From positions 95,696-159,695 of the forward strand of contig WBZZ01004731.1 of NCBI GenBank assembly GCA_019918135.1: a DNA stretch of 64,000 bases, written 5' to 3'. Shown here piece by piece: positions 10,231-20,096 of the stretch; within the stretch, counting starts at the first letter, position 1, and each line of letters starts with the position of its first letter. A program made the translations under genes and the position numbers. The notes under the pieces were generated by a model. It made no database searches, had not been told where the DNA came from, and saw only the letters and a program-made list of their open reading frames with translations. The DNA comes from Paulinella micropora. Its lineage: Eukaryota; Cercozoa; Imbricatea; Euglyphida; Paulinellidae.

Positions 10231-10240
10231 TCTCCGGTCA

Positions 10241-10532
10241 AGGGGGGGGGGCGGTGGGGGTGGTGGCCGGCCGGGCCTACCGCACACCCGGCCGGCCCGG
10301 CTTGCAACTTCGGGGCTTGCAACTTGCTAATAGATAATACAGCACTACACTGCACTCAGAATAAGGGGGGCGGTGGGGGTGGTGGCCGGCCGGGCCTACC
10401 GCACACCCGCCGGCCGGCTTGCAACTTCGGGCTTGCAACTGCTAATAGATAATACAGCACTACACACTGCACTCAGAAATAAGGGGTGCGGTGGGGTGGT
10501 GGCCGGCCGGGCCTACCGCACACCCGGCCACC
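10241..10532. repeat. GC-rich tandem repeat, candidate replication origin
   Basis: There are 2.4 copies of a unit of about 120 bases (10241-10362, 10363-10480, 10481-10532). Each unit has a G run, GGTGGCCGGCCGGGCCTACC, GCACACCCG, a GGCCGGC inverted-repeat arm, CTTGCAACTTCGGG followed by a second CTTGCAACT, and an AT-rich stretch GCTAATAGATAATACAGCAC. The third copy stops after the GC-rich half. Paired short motifs beside an AT-rich spacer, immediately upstream of an origin-binding-protein gene, are what an iteron-type origin would show. Origin function is inference. Confidence 0.55.
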
Positions 10533-10765
10533 AACCCCCTTAGCGTGTGGGGCATGCCCACAGTTATACTCCCCCACACACAAAACCTCAACTGTTATCT
10601 GTCTCTATTGATTTAGGAAAGGAAGGATGACCCTGGCGGGGTCGGTTTCGTTGTCGCTGTGCTTGCTTTCCTCGACGGGAACCGAGGCCGCTACTCAGCA
10701 CACGCACACGAACATGATATCGCAATGAAAAACAGGTCTTCCGATACAGAAGATAAAAAACAATT
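10533..10765. other. Short intergenic region between primase end and tandem repeat
   Basis: It contains GGGGCATGCCC, AT-rich DNA and the 3' flank of the primase gene. There is no coding signal. Confidence 0.5.
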
Positions 10766-12697
10766 TCATTTTTGGTGCTTACCTCGATTTTGCAAGTACG
10801 TTTCCACCAATTCTTCTCGGGAATTCTGCTCTTTTGTATCGGAAGGCGAATTGTCGCCTTCGTCGCTCAGTTGTTCTTCTGGCTGTTTTTGCTCTGAGAC
10901 GTGCTCGGGGGGAGTGTCGTCGTCAGAGAGAACAAGGACGTTGGCTGCTTTGACGGGATCGGGCACCGGGTCGGGCTGGAGCACGACTTGCGTGCGCTGA
11001 CGGAGACAGAGCTTGTTCCTGGAACACAAGGGGAGCATAAAGCAAATATAACCGCCCGAGCAGCTGGTACATTCCCCGTTGAAGCAACGAATGGTTAGCA
11101 CGTGCTGCCCCAGCATGACGAGGAGGCGGTTGCGACCATGCGCTTGTGGCTGGTTGGCCCGAGCGCTCTTGAAGGGGCACTGCGCGGTGCCCGGCGCCGT
11201 GTAGCCCCGGATGTAGCCACCAGGCTGCCAGGCGACGGCCTGGAACTTGCACCCGTCCCCTAGGTAGGGCGCCAAGTGCGCGGCAAGGAGCTGCACCAGC
11301 TGCTCTTGGTCTGTTCGGCCGCCAAACGTGACTGTGACAGGAGCCAGGCCTGGCGGCTGAGCGAGGGCAACACTCCCGGGAAGGGCTTGCCCCCAAACCA
11401 GGCGCGGGAGCACGCCGGGGGGGCCAGCGGGGCGGACGGACTCTGCTGCTGCTTCCTCGGCCGGGCGCTCGGGAGCCGCAGCAGAAGCCTGGGGCGGGGG
11501 TTGCGACGACGCAGCGCGTCGACCGCCCCCCGCCCGAGGTGCACAGGCGCGACCTTGCTGCCGGGCAGGAGCAGCCGCGCTCGGCCGCTTGAAACGCGCG
11601 GACGCATCCTGCTCTTGCCAGGCCGGGGCGCTCGGGGCACCCTCGCAGTCGCCAACGCTGGCGGAAGCAGTAAACTCGTCGAGTTGGGCCTCGCTGAGGC
11701 TAATGGCTGGGGTAAAGCCGAAATGTCGGACTAGACAAGCAGGACCCACCGCCCCCTTGCCCATCCCGTCGCAGGTGCAGGGGGCGGTACTAGCAGAGCC
11801 CGACCCGGTGGTGTGGGCTGGAAGTGGGGGCGCGGGGGGCATGCCCCCCAGACTGAAGACGCCGAGGGGGAGGATGGGTCGGCGGGCGGAGACGTGCGTG
11901 TGGCAGTTTTTGTTGAAGGTGCAGTGTGGGGGTGGAGGGCGGTCGTCCTGCTGGAAGCAGCCCTCGCAGGGGCGTCGTTCTGCTTTGTCGCAGTACACGT
12001 AGCGACAGCCTGCTTTTTGTTTGTATATGGAGAGGTCTACGACGGACTCGAGGGGCAGGTCTGGGAAATCCGAGAAGTGTAGCGGGAAGGCGCGGGCGGC
12101 GGCCTGGACCAAGAGGCCGGCGTCTGCCCAGTGGAGAGCCAGCCCGCTCAAGACTAGGTGGAAGGACAGCTTGACGAAATGGACGAGCTTGCGCGAGCGC
12201 GAGCCGTCTTCTAGGTGTTTGACTTGGAACTTGGACGCAGGGCCGTGCGACTGCAGGACGTGGCAGGTACAGGCAGCCCGCGCGGCCGCGGGGTCCCAGC
12301 CGCTCGCGACGAGGCGCGAGATGACCAAGGAAGCCAGCACGGCCAGGAAGGCGCGCATGAATTGGCCGAACCGTGCGGGCGAGAGCTGGGGGGTTTGAAT
12401 GGAGTCGAGATCGATGACGAGCTTACAGAATGGCATGTGCAAGACTTCGACGAGAGGGGGGCCGGGGCAAGCCAGGCAGGCGAGGACGCGCAGCAATTGG
12501 TTGAGCCTGGCGCGCTCGGAAGGCAGGATGTGCAGGCGGCCGCCGGACATGAGAGTGAAATTGGGCTCGAAGCGGTCTCGAAAGACGCGGGCCGACGCTT
12601 GCGTGAGGATGGCGTGGAGTTCTGTTTGTAACAGGCCAATCCTAGACAAGGGGCCAACCCCAGAGGAGGCAGAGGAGGACGGCGTGGTGGCTGTCAT
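10766..12697 (-). CDS. UL52/PrimPol-like archaeo-eukaryotic primase
   Basis: About 643 residues from the ATG at 12695-12697; a GTG two codons upstream is not needed. The three catalytic motifs of the archaeo-eukaryotic primase fold are present: LVIDLD (metal-binding DxD, about residue 94-100), KLSFHLV (the SxH motif, about 178-184) and SVVDLSIYKQ (the third acidic motif, about 219-228). The last is followed by a Cys-rich segment CRYVYCDKAERRPCEGC. The C-terminus has a UL52/PrimPol-type zinc knuckle: CPFKSARANQPQAHGRNR, then HVLTIRCFNGEC. A low-complexity Ala/Pro linker joins the halves, and an acidic Ser-rich tail ends the protein. It would make RNA/DNA primers for the replication fork opened by the neighbouring helicase. 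A truncated copy lies at 60715-61844. Confidence 0.87.
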   Translation of the reverse strand: MTATTPSSSASSGVGPLSRIGLLQTELHAILTQASARVFRDRFEPNFTLMSGGRLHILPSERARLNQLLRVLACLACPGPPLVEVLHMPFCKLVIDLDSIQTPQLSPARFGQFMRAFLAVLASLVISRLVASGWDPAAARAACTCHVLQSHGPASKFQVKHLEDGSRSRKLVHFVKLSFHLVLSGLALHWADAGLLVQAAARAFPLHFSDFPDLPLESVVDLSIYKQKAGCRYVYCDKAERRPCEGCFQQDDRPPPPHCTFNKNCHTHVSARRPILPLGVFSLGGMPPAPPLPAHTTGSGSASTAPCTCDGMGKGAVGPACLVRHFGFTPAISLSEAQLDEFTASASVGDCEGAPSAPAWQEQDASARFKRPSAAAPARQQGRACAPRAGGGRRAASSQPPPQASAAAPERPAEEAAAESVRPAGPPGVLPRLVWGQALPGSVALAQPPGLAPVTVTFGGRTDQEQLVQLLAAHLAPYLGDGCKFQAVAWQPGGYIRGYTAPGTAQCPFKSARANQPQAHGRNRLLVMLGQHVLTIRCFNGECTSCSGGYICFMLPLCSRNKLCLRQRTQVVLQPDPVPDPVKAANVLVLSDDDTPPEHVSEQKQPEEQLSDEGDNSPSDTKEQNSREELVETYLQNRGKHQK

Positions 12698-13149
12698 GGT
12701 CACTGCCTGGGGGGGTGGTTTTTGAGTTTTGGGCCTGTTTTTTTTGAAAGAGCGTTAGCGTTTTTTTTTTGTCTTTTAAAGAGAGGAGAGGGGGGACAAA
12801 GGAAAAGAGAAAGGGGAGAGAGGGAGGGAGAAAAGAGGGGGGGGGGGGAGGAAGAGGGGGAAGGGGAGGAGGGGGAAGGGAGGGGAGGAGAGGGGGGGCG
12901 GGGGCCCCCGTGCTACCGCGGGTGGCTTCCGAAGAGAGGGGCCGAAAAATGCAATAGTCTGTGTATCAGAGGCAAGTGGTCTCATCTATTTCGGCCATAT
13001 CCACTGCGCGGCTTGCTTTTTTCCTACGTGTAGATTTGTTGTGAGTGTCTTCGCTGGGCGGAAGCAGAAGACAGCATCACGGTCGACACCTTCAGGATAG
13101 GCTCCCGGATCTGAGGGGGGGCAACGGGGGAGCCTTGGGTTTTGGGCCT

Positions 13150-13180
13150 GCTTTTGTTTAATTAAAGCTCACGATTTTAC
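13150..13180 (+). promoter_or_regulatory. Promoter-like dispersed motif, plus orientation
   Basis: TTTAATTAAAGCTCACGA followed by TTTTACACAG matches the motif upstream of the genes at 195 and 2929. No plus-strand gene follows it. Confidence 0.35.
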
Positions 13181-13319
13181 ACAGCTATCGACGACACAAC
13201 CACCACCACCTTCGCCGCCGCCGCGAGCGGCTACTGCCGCTTTCTCTTTCGTCTTGCGCTCTGGCTGCGCTGAGTTGCTCCCGCCAGACTAAAAATAGCG
13301 CCTCATGCTCCTTTCGGGC

Positions 13320-13385
13320 CCGAGCTGATCTGCCAAGCTTACGACAATAGCGAGCAGGGCCCAGAACCACTGCAGCATCCGGCCC
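13320..13385 (-). pseudogene. 5' fragment of the secreted glycoprotein gene
   Basis: On the minus strand this encodes a start, the hydrophobic FWALLAIVVSLADQLG segment and then a stop. It is a near copy of the first 20 codons of the glycoprotein beginning at 16510, which has LWALLAIVVSLADQLG. The duplicated DNA includes the sequence around AGCTTACGACAATAGCGAGC. Only the signal-peptide region was kept. Confidence 0.7.
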
Positions 13386-13526
13386 CCCTTTTTTTCCTCC
13401 ACTTGTGCCCGTTTCTTTTTCTGGTGCTGTTTTTTCTTTAGTTGGTTCGTCTTTTTTGGCTTGTTAGTTCTTTTTATTCAGAGGACTTGACGACGTCTAT
13501 ATTTTGCTCTATCAATCCCTTTGATA

Positions 13527-16510
13527 TTAATCACGGGTACATTGGAACTGCAGGTCCAAGCCCCACCCACCGGTCGAGTCGGTGCGCTTAGCCTGAATGT
13601 GGGCACTAGTATAAACTATAGTAAAAGTGTCGGGGCAGGTCGGGCAGCTCCAGCGCCAGTTTGCCTTAGTCACAGTCGATGGACACCACGTTACTACGTG
13701 CGGCGCAATAATTGTCTTGGAATTAATAGATGATTGACCTATTTGAGCCCAAAAGTACATCAGGCTGCGGGAGGGGGTGGGCGTGAGGGTACGCGTGGGG
13801 GTTGGGGTTCTGCTGGGCGTCCGAGTCGGGGTAGGCGTGGGAGTGCGCGTGGGCGTTTGCGTTGGGGTGGGGGTCTGGGTCGGGGTGGCGCTGGCGTAGC
13901 GCGTCAGCACGTACAGTTCCGTCCCGTCGTTGCCGCAGCTTTGTAAACTCAGAGTGGTGGTGGCGCTGCTGGCTGCTACGCACAGTAAATTGTCCGGCGC
14001 CACCAGATTATACAGGGGCCCAACATAGCCGGGCCGCACCCAGCGCGGCTGCGGGAATGACACCCGACGCAACGTGAACCACTTGACGGAGCCGGGGGGC
14101 TCCAGGCCGAGCCGGTAGGATTCGAACTGCCAGCCGCCGCCCGCCACAGGCACGCTCTGCCACTGGTAGGGCGTGGTCTCGTTGTAGAACGTAACCGAGT
14201 AGCGGACGCGATCTGCGTGCGGCTCCAGAGTAGCCAGCATGGCCAGATCAGCCAGGCCGGCGACGGTGGCACGTGGGTCCAGGCCGGCGGTACTCTGAAA
14301 CACCGTGAGCGTAGTAGCCCCCCGCCCCTGCGCCCGGAGCCACCACAGTTCTTCTTGGTCCTGTTGCAAGTTGGTCACAAAAACCGAAACCACCAGGTAG
14401 ACAGGCCCGTAGCGCACCTCGTATGCCAGAGGCGTGGGCAAAGGCAGAGGCGAGGGTGTGCGCGATGCGCTGGTCGAGTCACTGGGACTGCCGAGCTGGC
14501 TCTCCTGTAGCAACACGAAAATAGCGCACTGTCCTGTTTGTGGGAACCACCCAGACATAACGGCGCTGCCTGCAGCTTTATTATTGGCCTTGTAAATACA
14601 CCACAAACGGGGCGTCGAGGTGATCTGCAACGTTGTATTGGATACACAAACATGTCTCTGGTTTAGAAAATATGTGGGTTGGTTATTCACACTGCCGACA
14701 TCCAAAAGCTGCCAGGCAGTACTAGGAGAGGAGCCCCACACTAACGCAGTCGGCCAGGATTCCGGGGGGCATAATCGCTGCTCAACCCCGTTTATTGTTC
14801 TATTAGCCCCATAGGTCAGTGCGCTGTCGATTTGAGATGTGAAGGGATTAGTAGGGTTTGCGTAACGCGCGAGACGGCCATTGCTCAACCCAGCTGCACA
14901 GCGTCGGAACCCGGTTGGGTTCGTAGGACACAACTCCCAGGTGCTAGTCTGCGTGCACATACACAGGTTAGAGTACATGTCCTGGAAGAGCCAAAGGAGG
15001 CCAAGGAGGGGCACGGGGGAGGCCGACGGCGTTGGCGTGGGTGATTGCGTCGGCGAGATCGAGATGGTAGGTGAGCGCGAGGGTGTGCGGCTGGGGCTTC
15101 GAGACGGCAGGCTCCAGGGCGCATTGGCACTGAGCGCGCGCGTGCGGGCCGACAGGTGGCAGCTGGTGTCGGAGGGCACTGGCTCCTCGCAGCGCTCGCC
15201 CATGAAACCCTCGTCGCACAGGCACACGGCGTACGGGCGCTCTGCCAGCCAGCTCTGTTTGGCGCCGCCCGCGAGCGCGGCAGGCCAGCGCCCGCGCTCG
15301 CACAGCTGGCCCCGGCCGTGGCAAAAACTGTGCCGCGGGCAGCAGCCCGCGGCGCCCCCCTCGTTCTGCCAGCAGCGGCAGCGGTCAAACTGGCAGCCCA
15401 GTTCTCCGGCTGCACAAAACTCGGCGGTAGCTCCGGCGCAGGCCGTGCACGAACCCGCGGGCCTGGCCAGCGCTAGCTCGTAGGGCCTGCAGGGGGAATA
15501 GCGCGTGTCGTGCAGGCTTCGGTCGCAAGAGCGCAGCCGCAGCATGCCGCTGTCCGGGCACGCTGTGCGCGGCTCCGTCCAAGCCCCCTCGCCGGTGCCG
15601 GCGCAGCCCGCGTAGCTCGGCAGCTCTCCGCGGCACGGCCAGCGGCAGTACACGCTGCAGAGCCTGCCGGCGGCCGAGGCGTCGGGCACGGAGTTCACCA
15701 GCCAGGGCTGCGGGGCGTGCGCGTTGCTGCACAGCACGATGGCCGAACGCGCGGCTTCGCAGGGCTCGGGCCCTGTGGGATCGCTGCTTCCGCTCAGGAG
15801 CAGCCTGGGCGGTACGTCCAGGCACTCCACCGTGTGGGTGGCCGCGAGCGTGGACACGTTGACGTTGCTGTAATTGTGACAGCAGTAGCGCCACGCGGGC
15901 AACCCCGCGGCCGAGGAGGGGGCGAAGGTTCCAGGCCGCACACGACCGCGAACCAGTTCTGCCTGCCGTCTTGTTCCAGCACTGCACCCATCCCCCAGGC
16001 GGCGAGCGCCAGTGCCTGGCCCGGGCGGGCCGTGAACAGTTGTTCGAGGCGGGTCAGGTTGGGCGTCAGGAGGCGCCTGGCGATCAGCTCCACGTCCGTG
16101 GCGAGCCAGTCCCATGCCGAGTCGCGCCGGCGGCCCGCCGGCCCCAGCCTCCAGCCCAAGGGGTTCGGCCGCTCGTCCTGCAACTGCCGCAGGTCCAGCG
16201 GCGAGCACAGCAGAGAGTACGCCTCCACGTCGGACCTGGGCACGGGGCACGCGTCGCCATACAGCACCTGCGGGTTGGAGCTACACCACACCAGCTGCCT
16301 AACCCGCAGCAGGCCGTCCAGACCTGTTGCGTTGGGCAGCCATTCGCGGCAGTAATTGTTGCTGCCTAACGGAACTGTGGCAAACCCTCTCCACCACCCA
16401 CTGTAGGCCGTCAAGTTGAGGTTCACGCGCCAGGAGACCTTGCTAGTTAGCCCCCCGAGCTGATCCGCCAAGCTTACGACAATAGCGAGCAGGGCCCAGA
16501 GCCACTGCAT
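13527..16510 (-). CDS. Secreted EGF-like, Pro/Thr-rich glycoprotein, frame-broken
   Basis: The ATG at 16508-16510 is followed by a signal peptide (MQWLWALLAIVVSLADQ). The first frame runs to about 15935. The rest, with no start of its own, continues in another frame to 13527, so one indel separates them; it is either a real break or a sequencing error. The protein is Cys-rich, with an EGF-like module ending CLCDEGFMGERCEEP. Two mucin-like linkers follow (SPSRTPSRSPT; TPTQTPTRTPTPTPTRTPS), separating about 300-residue Cys-poor globular regions that contain NxT/NxS glycosylation sites. The segment DNLLCVAASSATTTLSLQSC recalls ricin-type lectins, weakly. No C-terminal membrane anchor is seen. 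A secreted or virion-surface role is likely. Its 5' end is duplicated at 13320-13385. AATAAAAAA lies about 20 bases upstream of the start. Confidence 0.7.
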
Positions 16511-16665
16511 CCGTATTTTCAGCCTCTTAGTTTTTTTATTAAGGCAACTTTGACAAAACGACGAGAAACTACCTCCTCCCCGCCCCCGTCCCCCTGCTCC
16601 TCCCTTTCCCCGCTTTCTCGCCCTCTTGTTTCATTTCGTGCCCCCCCCCCCCTCTCCTTTCGTTT

Positions 16666-17553
16666 CTAGTGTGTTACTTGGCCTGCATTTATCGCTTCAC
16701 TTGTCCCCTGTTTCAGCAGGGACGCAAGTATGCAAGCACGGAAAGCAGGCCCAATGTTTGCGTCGCCAATTTTCTCTGTTAGCCGTGCTGCGATCGTATT
16801 CAAATTTGCCTGCGGGTGGAGAGCCAGGTTGAGATGTACTCGCCGAGGTTCTAGCAGGAGATATGCAGCGATAGCAGAGGACTGGTACGCGCATTCCCAA
16901 CCCTCGCGTTGTTCGCAGCAGTGGATAACCTTGAGCTGTATTTCGACTCCTCCGCCCTGGCCCAACGTCAGTATCCCCTGCAGGTTGTTTCTCACACGGA
17001 TGGCAGCGGCAACCAACGCTTGACTGATTGGGGAAGATTCCCGCAGAGTATTTATGACCAGCAGAGTGGCTTTCCTCTGCTGGGTGACCAAGATCATGGT
17101 GCTCCAATGTGCTCCAGCATCCATTCCATAACCAGTACGCTCCAAAATGCCTCCCCCCAACCCATCGTTGATTCCAGACAAGAAAAACCCCGAATCCTGA
17201 TGTGCTGGAATTTCCTTTTGGATTTTTTTTGCCGCCTGGCTTCTCCATCCGTCCACTGCTTCTTCGTGGCAAAGGGCTTGCATGGCCAGACAATCAATAA
17301 CCTTAGCTTTTTCTTCAGGGACGCTTGCCGCAATCACCTTAAGCAGGAAGGTGAAAGTGTCAGAGTTGGCAAATTCTGCGGGCTGGGCACGCATATTTTC
17401 CAAGACAGAGCCTGACCTAGGAATATTAATATTGCAACTTTGAGCAGCAAGGTTCTGTAGCCATGCTGGCTTGGTCCCAGTGCCTGAGCGGGGCCCAATG
17501 CCTGAGCTGGGCCAGCCAACAGAACGATTTGCGCTTTCGCTCTGAGTAGCCAT
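16666..17553 (-). CDS. C48/Ulp1-like cysteine protease
   Basis: 295 residues counted from the ATG at 17551-17553 (MATQSESANRS). Catalytic landmarks of the adenain/Ulp1 clan appear in order: GAHWSTMILV (His149-Trp), LLVINTL (Asn168 where Asp is commoner), and CEQREGWECAYQSS (Gln215, six residues before Cys221). In other large DNA viruses such proteases process virion proteins or cut ubiquitin-like modifiers. The frame is open upstream without a stop into the next feature, across a GAA microsatellite (17611-17643) encoding a serine run. The product may therefore be the C-terminal domain of a 762-residue protein. No TATA-like box precedes the internal ATG. Family assignment rests on the motif order alone. 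Confidence 0.62.
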   Translation of the reverse strand: MATQSESANRSVGWPSSGIGPRSGTGTKPAWLQNLAAQSCNINIPRSGSVLENMRAQPAEFANSDTFTFLLKVIAASVPEEKAKVIDCLAMQALCHEEAVDGWRSQAAKKIQKEIPAHQDSGFFLSGINDGLGGGILERTGYGMDAGAHWSTMILVTQQRKATLLVINTLRESSPISQALVAAAIRVRNNLQGILTLGQGGGVEIQLKVIHCCEQREGWECAYQSSAIAAYLLLEPRRVHLNLALHPQANLNTIAARLTEKIGDANIGPAFRACILASLLKQGTSEAINAGQVTH

Positions 17554-18954
17554 GATTGCCTCTTCCTGTGGCACACGTGCGGAGGGGGGAAAAGAAGGCA
17601 TAGCAGAGGAGAAGGAAGAAGAAGAAGAAGAAGAAGAAGAAGAAGCTTCCCCGCTTTCTCGCCCCCTCTTTCCTTTTCCTGCCTGCTCCCTCCTCTCGCC
17701 ACCCCCTAGTTTAGTTCCGATCGGATTGATTTGGTACAGGATCAATGCAAACAAGTACCCGGTATAAAATCTATTTCTTGCCCCTAGTGTGGCAACGGCT
17801 GCTTTCGCCTCTAGTGTATTATTCGGCCTACAGGTCCTGTAGGCGTGCGTTATCATCCGCAGTACTACATCACCCCTCGCGACCGTAGCGTTCTGCACCT
17901 CCCAAAGGGCGTGCGCGTCGAGATACTCCACCTGAATAGCTTCCGGTGCCGGGTAGGCTAAACGCCCGCCCGGGTGCAGGGCCTCGTGTAGTAGATTCCT
18001 ATTCAAGCCACACCACACGAGACGGTAGAACTGGATAAACTCCCGAGAGCCCCTCGTATTTGTCTGCACGAATTTAAAGCCCAGCAACGGAGACCCGCCT
18101 AGACTTTCAGAAATAGCTTCAAGATCGATTTCCTCGGGGGTCTGTCTCGCCCGCTCCCGTAGCTGTTCGAGGCGCCTTCCCGTTTCGTAGAAGCCAAGGT
18201 ACCGCCAATGCTCCACCGGACGAAGCTCCGCAAGAATCTGATTCTTTTTGTCTCGTACTGGCAACGACCACCAAGCGCTGCGGCAAAAATATTTGCGCAT
18301 TAGCCTCAGCTGATTTGTCACAACCACTGCGCGGAAGTCCTCGAACCTCCACTCTCCTGTTTGTCTATCATCCCCCACGGACATGATAACGGCACCCTTG
18401 TACCAATACCGCAAGCACAATGTGCAGTTGCAGTCCGTGGCTATCGGACACGATAGGAGGGCCTTTATGCTAACCCGACGGTCAACGGGCGGATCCGGGG
18501 ACTCACCGCCCGCCCATTCCCAAAAGTCCTCGCACCCAAGCCCGCATAACAAGGGGAGCAACCGATTGCGTGAGACAGACCCCCTGACGCACAGCTCTTC
18601 CCACCCGGCTTCGCTCCATAAATTGGCAACTGTCCAAGAGCCCAAATCAAGACCAATGGCAGCGTAGTCCCGCCCCTCTTCTCTCCACTCGCCGGGGGGT
18701 TGCCAAAGGCCCAGGTGGGGTCCCAGGGGAGCATGGGGAGGGCGTGGGCGTGTGCCAAAGGAGACCCTAGCCAGATTTTCTTCTGCTGAGATGTCTCCGG
18801 CTGGCACTGCGTAGAGGTGCAACCTTCTTCGAGAAATCGCAACAGTGTTGTTTCCACGCGCCGAAAAGGAGCTTAGCGCCGCGCAGCCAGGGTTCCCCAG
18901 ACCCTGGAGGTCAGGCAGCGGTAGCAGTCGCAGGAGGACTGCCCTGACCAACAT
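17554..18954 (-). CDS. Unknown protein joined in frame to the C48 protease
   Basis: The frame begins at an ATG at 18952-18954 and reads about 420 residues of balanced composition before a Gly/Ser-rich linker and the protease domain, with no stop between. It has many Trp and Cys residues (LGSWTVANLWSEAGWEEL, CGLGCEDFWEW, CNCTLCLRYWYKG), an NAT and an NNT site, and ends in a hydrophobic TGYLFALILYQINPIG. The family is not recognised. The N-terminus is uncertain. A Cys-rich frame from 19283 overlaps it by 82 bases, and Cys spacing suggests the true gene may begin there and shift frame near 18900. Confidence 0.55.
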
Positions 18955-19283
18955 TCCTTTCGCTTGGGCCTCTCTGTTACCCCCTCAAAATCCGAGTACT
19001 GCATGCATACTAAGCAATCGCATGGCTTCTCAAGCCTGCAAGGGTACTTTGCTAACAAGCAACAGGACCAGCATTGGCATTCTCTAGCAGTTGTTGCTTT
19101 ACAGCCAATGCTAGCAAGAGAAAGCAAAGCGCCGCAGTTTTCGCTGGACGACAGTACGTGTAGCTTTTCTAGCGACGTCAGCAAATTCAGAGCGATGTCT
19201 TTGCCTGTCTCGAAAAATTTCACTTTTGAGTCAACATCACTTAGCAGAGGCAGAGAATCGCCAACCTCTTCAGCGTCGAACAT
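18873..19283 (-). CDS. Cysteine-rich small frame upstream of the 18954 gene
   Basis: 136 codons from the ATG at 19281-19283 (MFDAEEVGDSLPLLSDVDSK). The second half has paired cysteines (ECQCWSCC, CRLEKPCDCLVC, SSCDCYRC), as in a zinc-binding or disulphide-rich domain. It overlaps the start of the next minus-strand frame and is probably its true N-terminal part, separated by one indel. Alternatively it is a separate small protein. No recognised family. Confidence 0.45.
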   Translation of the reverse strand: MFDAEEVGDSLPLLSDVDSKVKFFETGKDIALNLLTSLEKLHVLSSSENCGALLSLASIGCKATTARECQCWSCCLLAKYPCRLEKPCDCLVCMQYSDFEGVTERPKRKECWSGQSSCDCYRCLTSRVWGTLAARR

Positions 19284-19622
19284 GCGGGCGTGTCCTGCGG
19301 AAGGAAGAAAAAAGGGGGGGGGGGCGCCAAAGAGGAGAAAAATCCCGGCGTCGTATAGTGTTTGTTTATATGTCTCTGCCAAGGACGTAAGTAAGAAGGG
19401 GGAGGGGAGGGGGGGCACCGCCCCCCTTTGCCTCGCACACCCCTCTCTCTTCTCTCTTTGTCATCGCCCCGGGGGGGGGGGGGGGCACCCCCCCCCTGGA
19501 GGGGAGGGTCCTTGTTCCAACCAAAAAAAGGGCAGCGTGTTTTTCTGTACTTTATCCCCCACCGACTTTTTATCCTCAACCCCTCCTCCCCCGCTCGACT
19601 TTTAAAACACAGCTACCAACAA

Positions 19623-20033
19623 ATGCCCCAGCACGAACGCCCCCGTGACGACGAACTAGTAGCGGCACCTGTTTCCAAAAAGCTCAAAACGGAGCCAGCC
19701 CCGGAGAAAGCAAGGGAACCTGCCACAAAGGAAGAACCCCCCACGGCCGAGGCGCAGCTCGCGGGGGGGCCAGCCGCGGAAAAGCCAACGAGTCACGAGA
19801 CTGAGGCACAGGTGAGCAAGCCAGCCCCTGAGAAGAAAGCCTCTCCCCCCTGCGGCGACGGCACCAGCGACGGCACCGGCGACGGCACCGGCGACGGCAC
19901 CAGCGACAGCACCAGCGACGGCATGCCGGTGGAGGAAGCCGCGCGGGCGCAAGAGCCCGTCCAAGAGCCCGCGCGTCTTTCCCAGAAAGAAGAAGCCACG
20001 ACCTTGCAGCCGACAACGCCGGTTGTCGAATAA
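19623..20033 (+). CDS. Small disordered acidic/basic protein
   Basis: 136 codons from an ATG at 19623, with CTTTTAAAAC about 15 bases upstream as at other starts here. The product is Pro/Glu/Ala/Lys-rich, with a nuclear-localisation-like SKKLK near the start and a DGTGDGTGDGTSDSTSDG repeat from a 12-base tandem repeat (GACGGCACC, with C/A variation). The stop TAA lies within AATAAA, a likely polyadenylation signal. Composition bias leaves some doubt, but start context and end signal favour a gene. Confidence 0.5.
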   Translation: MPQHERPRDDELVAAPVSKKLKTEPAPEKAREPATKEEPPTAEAQLAGGPAAEKPTSHETEAQVSKPAPEKKASPPCGDGTSDGTGDGTGDGTSDSTSDGMPVEEAARAQEPVQEPARLSQKEEATTLQPTTPVVE

Positions 20034-20096
20034 AAGAAAATCACAAAGTAAACTTTTAGTTATGATTAAAAAAAAAGAGAAGATCGCTGTCAAAAC

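Larger units (their letters stand above)
12698..13526. other. Intergenic region with purine-rich tract and gene remnant
   Basis: It contains a TATA-like TTTTAAA near 12774, a long GA/G-rich tract (12780-12900), CGGCCATATCC near 12997 resembling part of the repeat at 59446, a promoter-like motif at 13150-13180 and a remnant of the next gene's start at 13320-13385. No intact gene. Confidence 0.5.

Noticed and set aside
10241-10532. CRISPR array
   Set aside because: The repeats are long, adjacent and without unique spacers of constant length.
14980-15110. Collagen-like domain in the glycoprotein
   Set aside because: The repeats are Thr/Pro/Ser-rich (TPTRTPS type), with no Gly at every third position.
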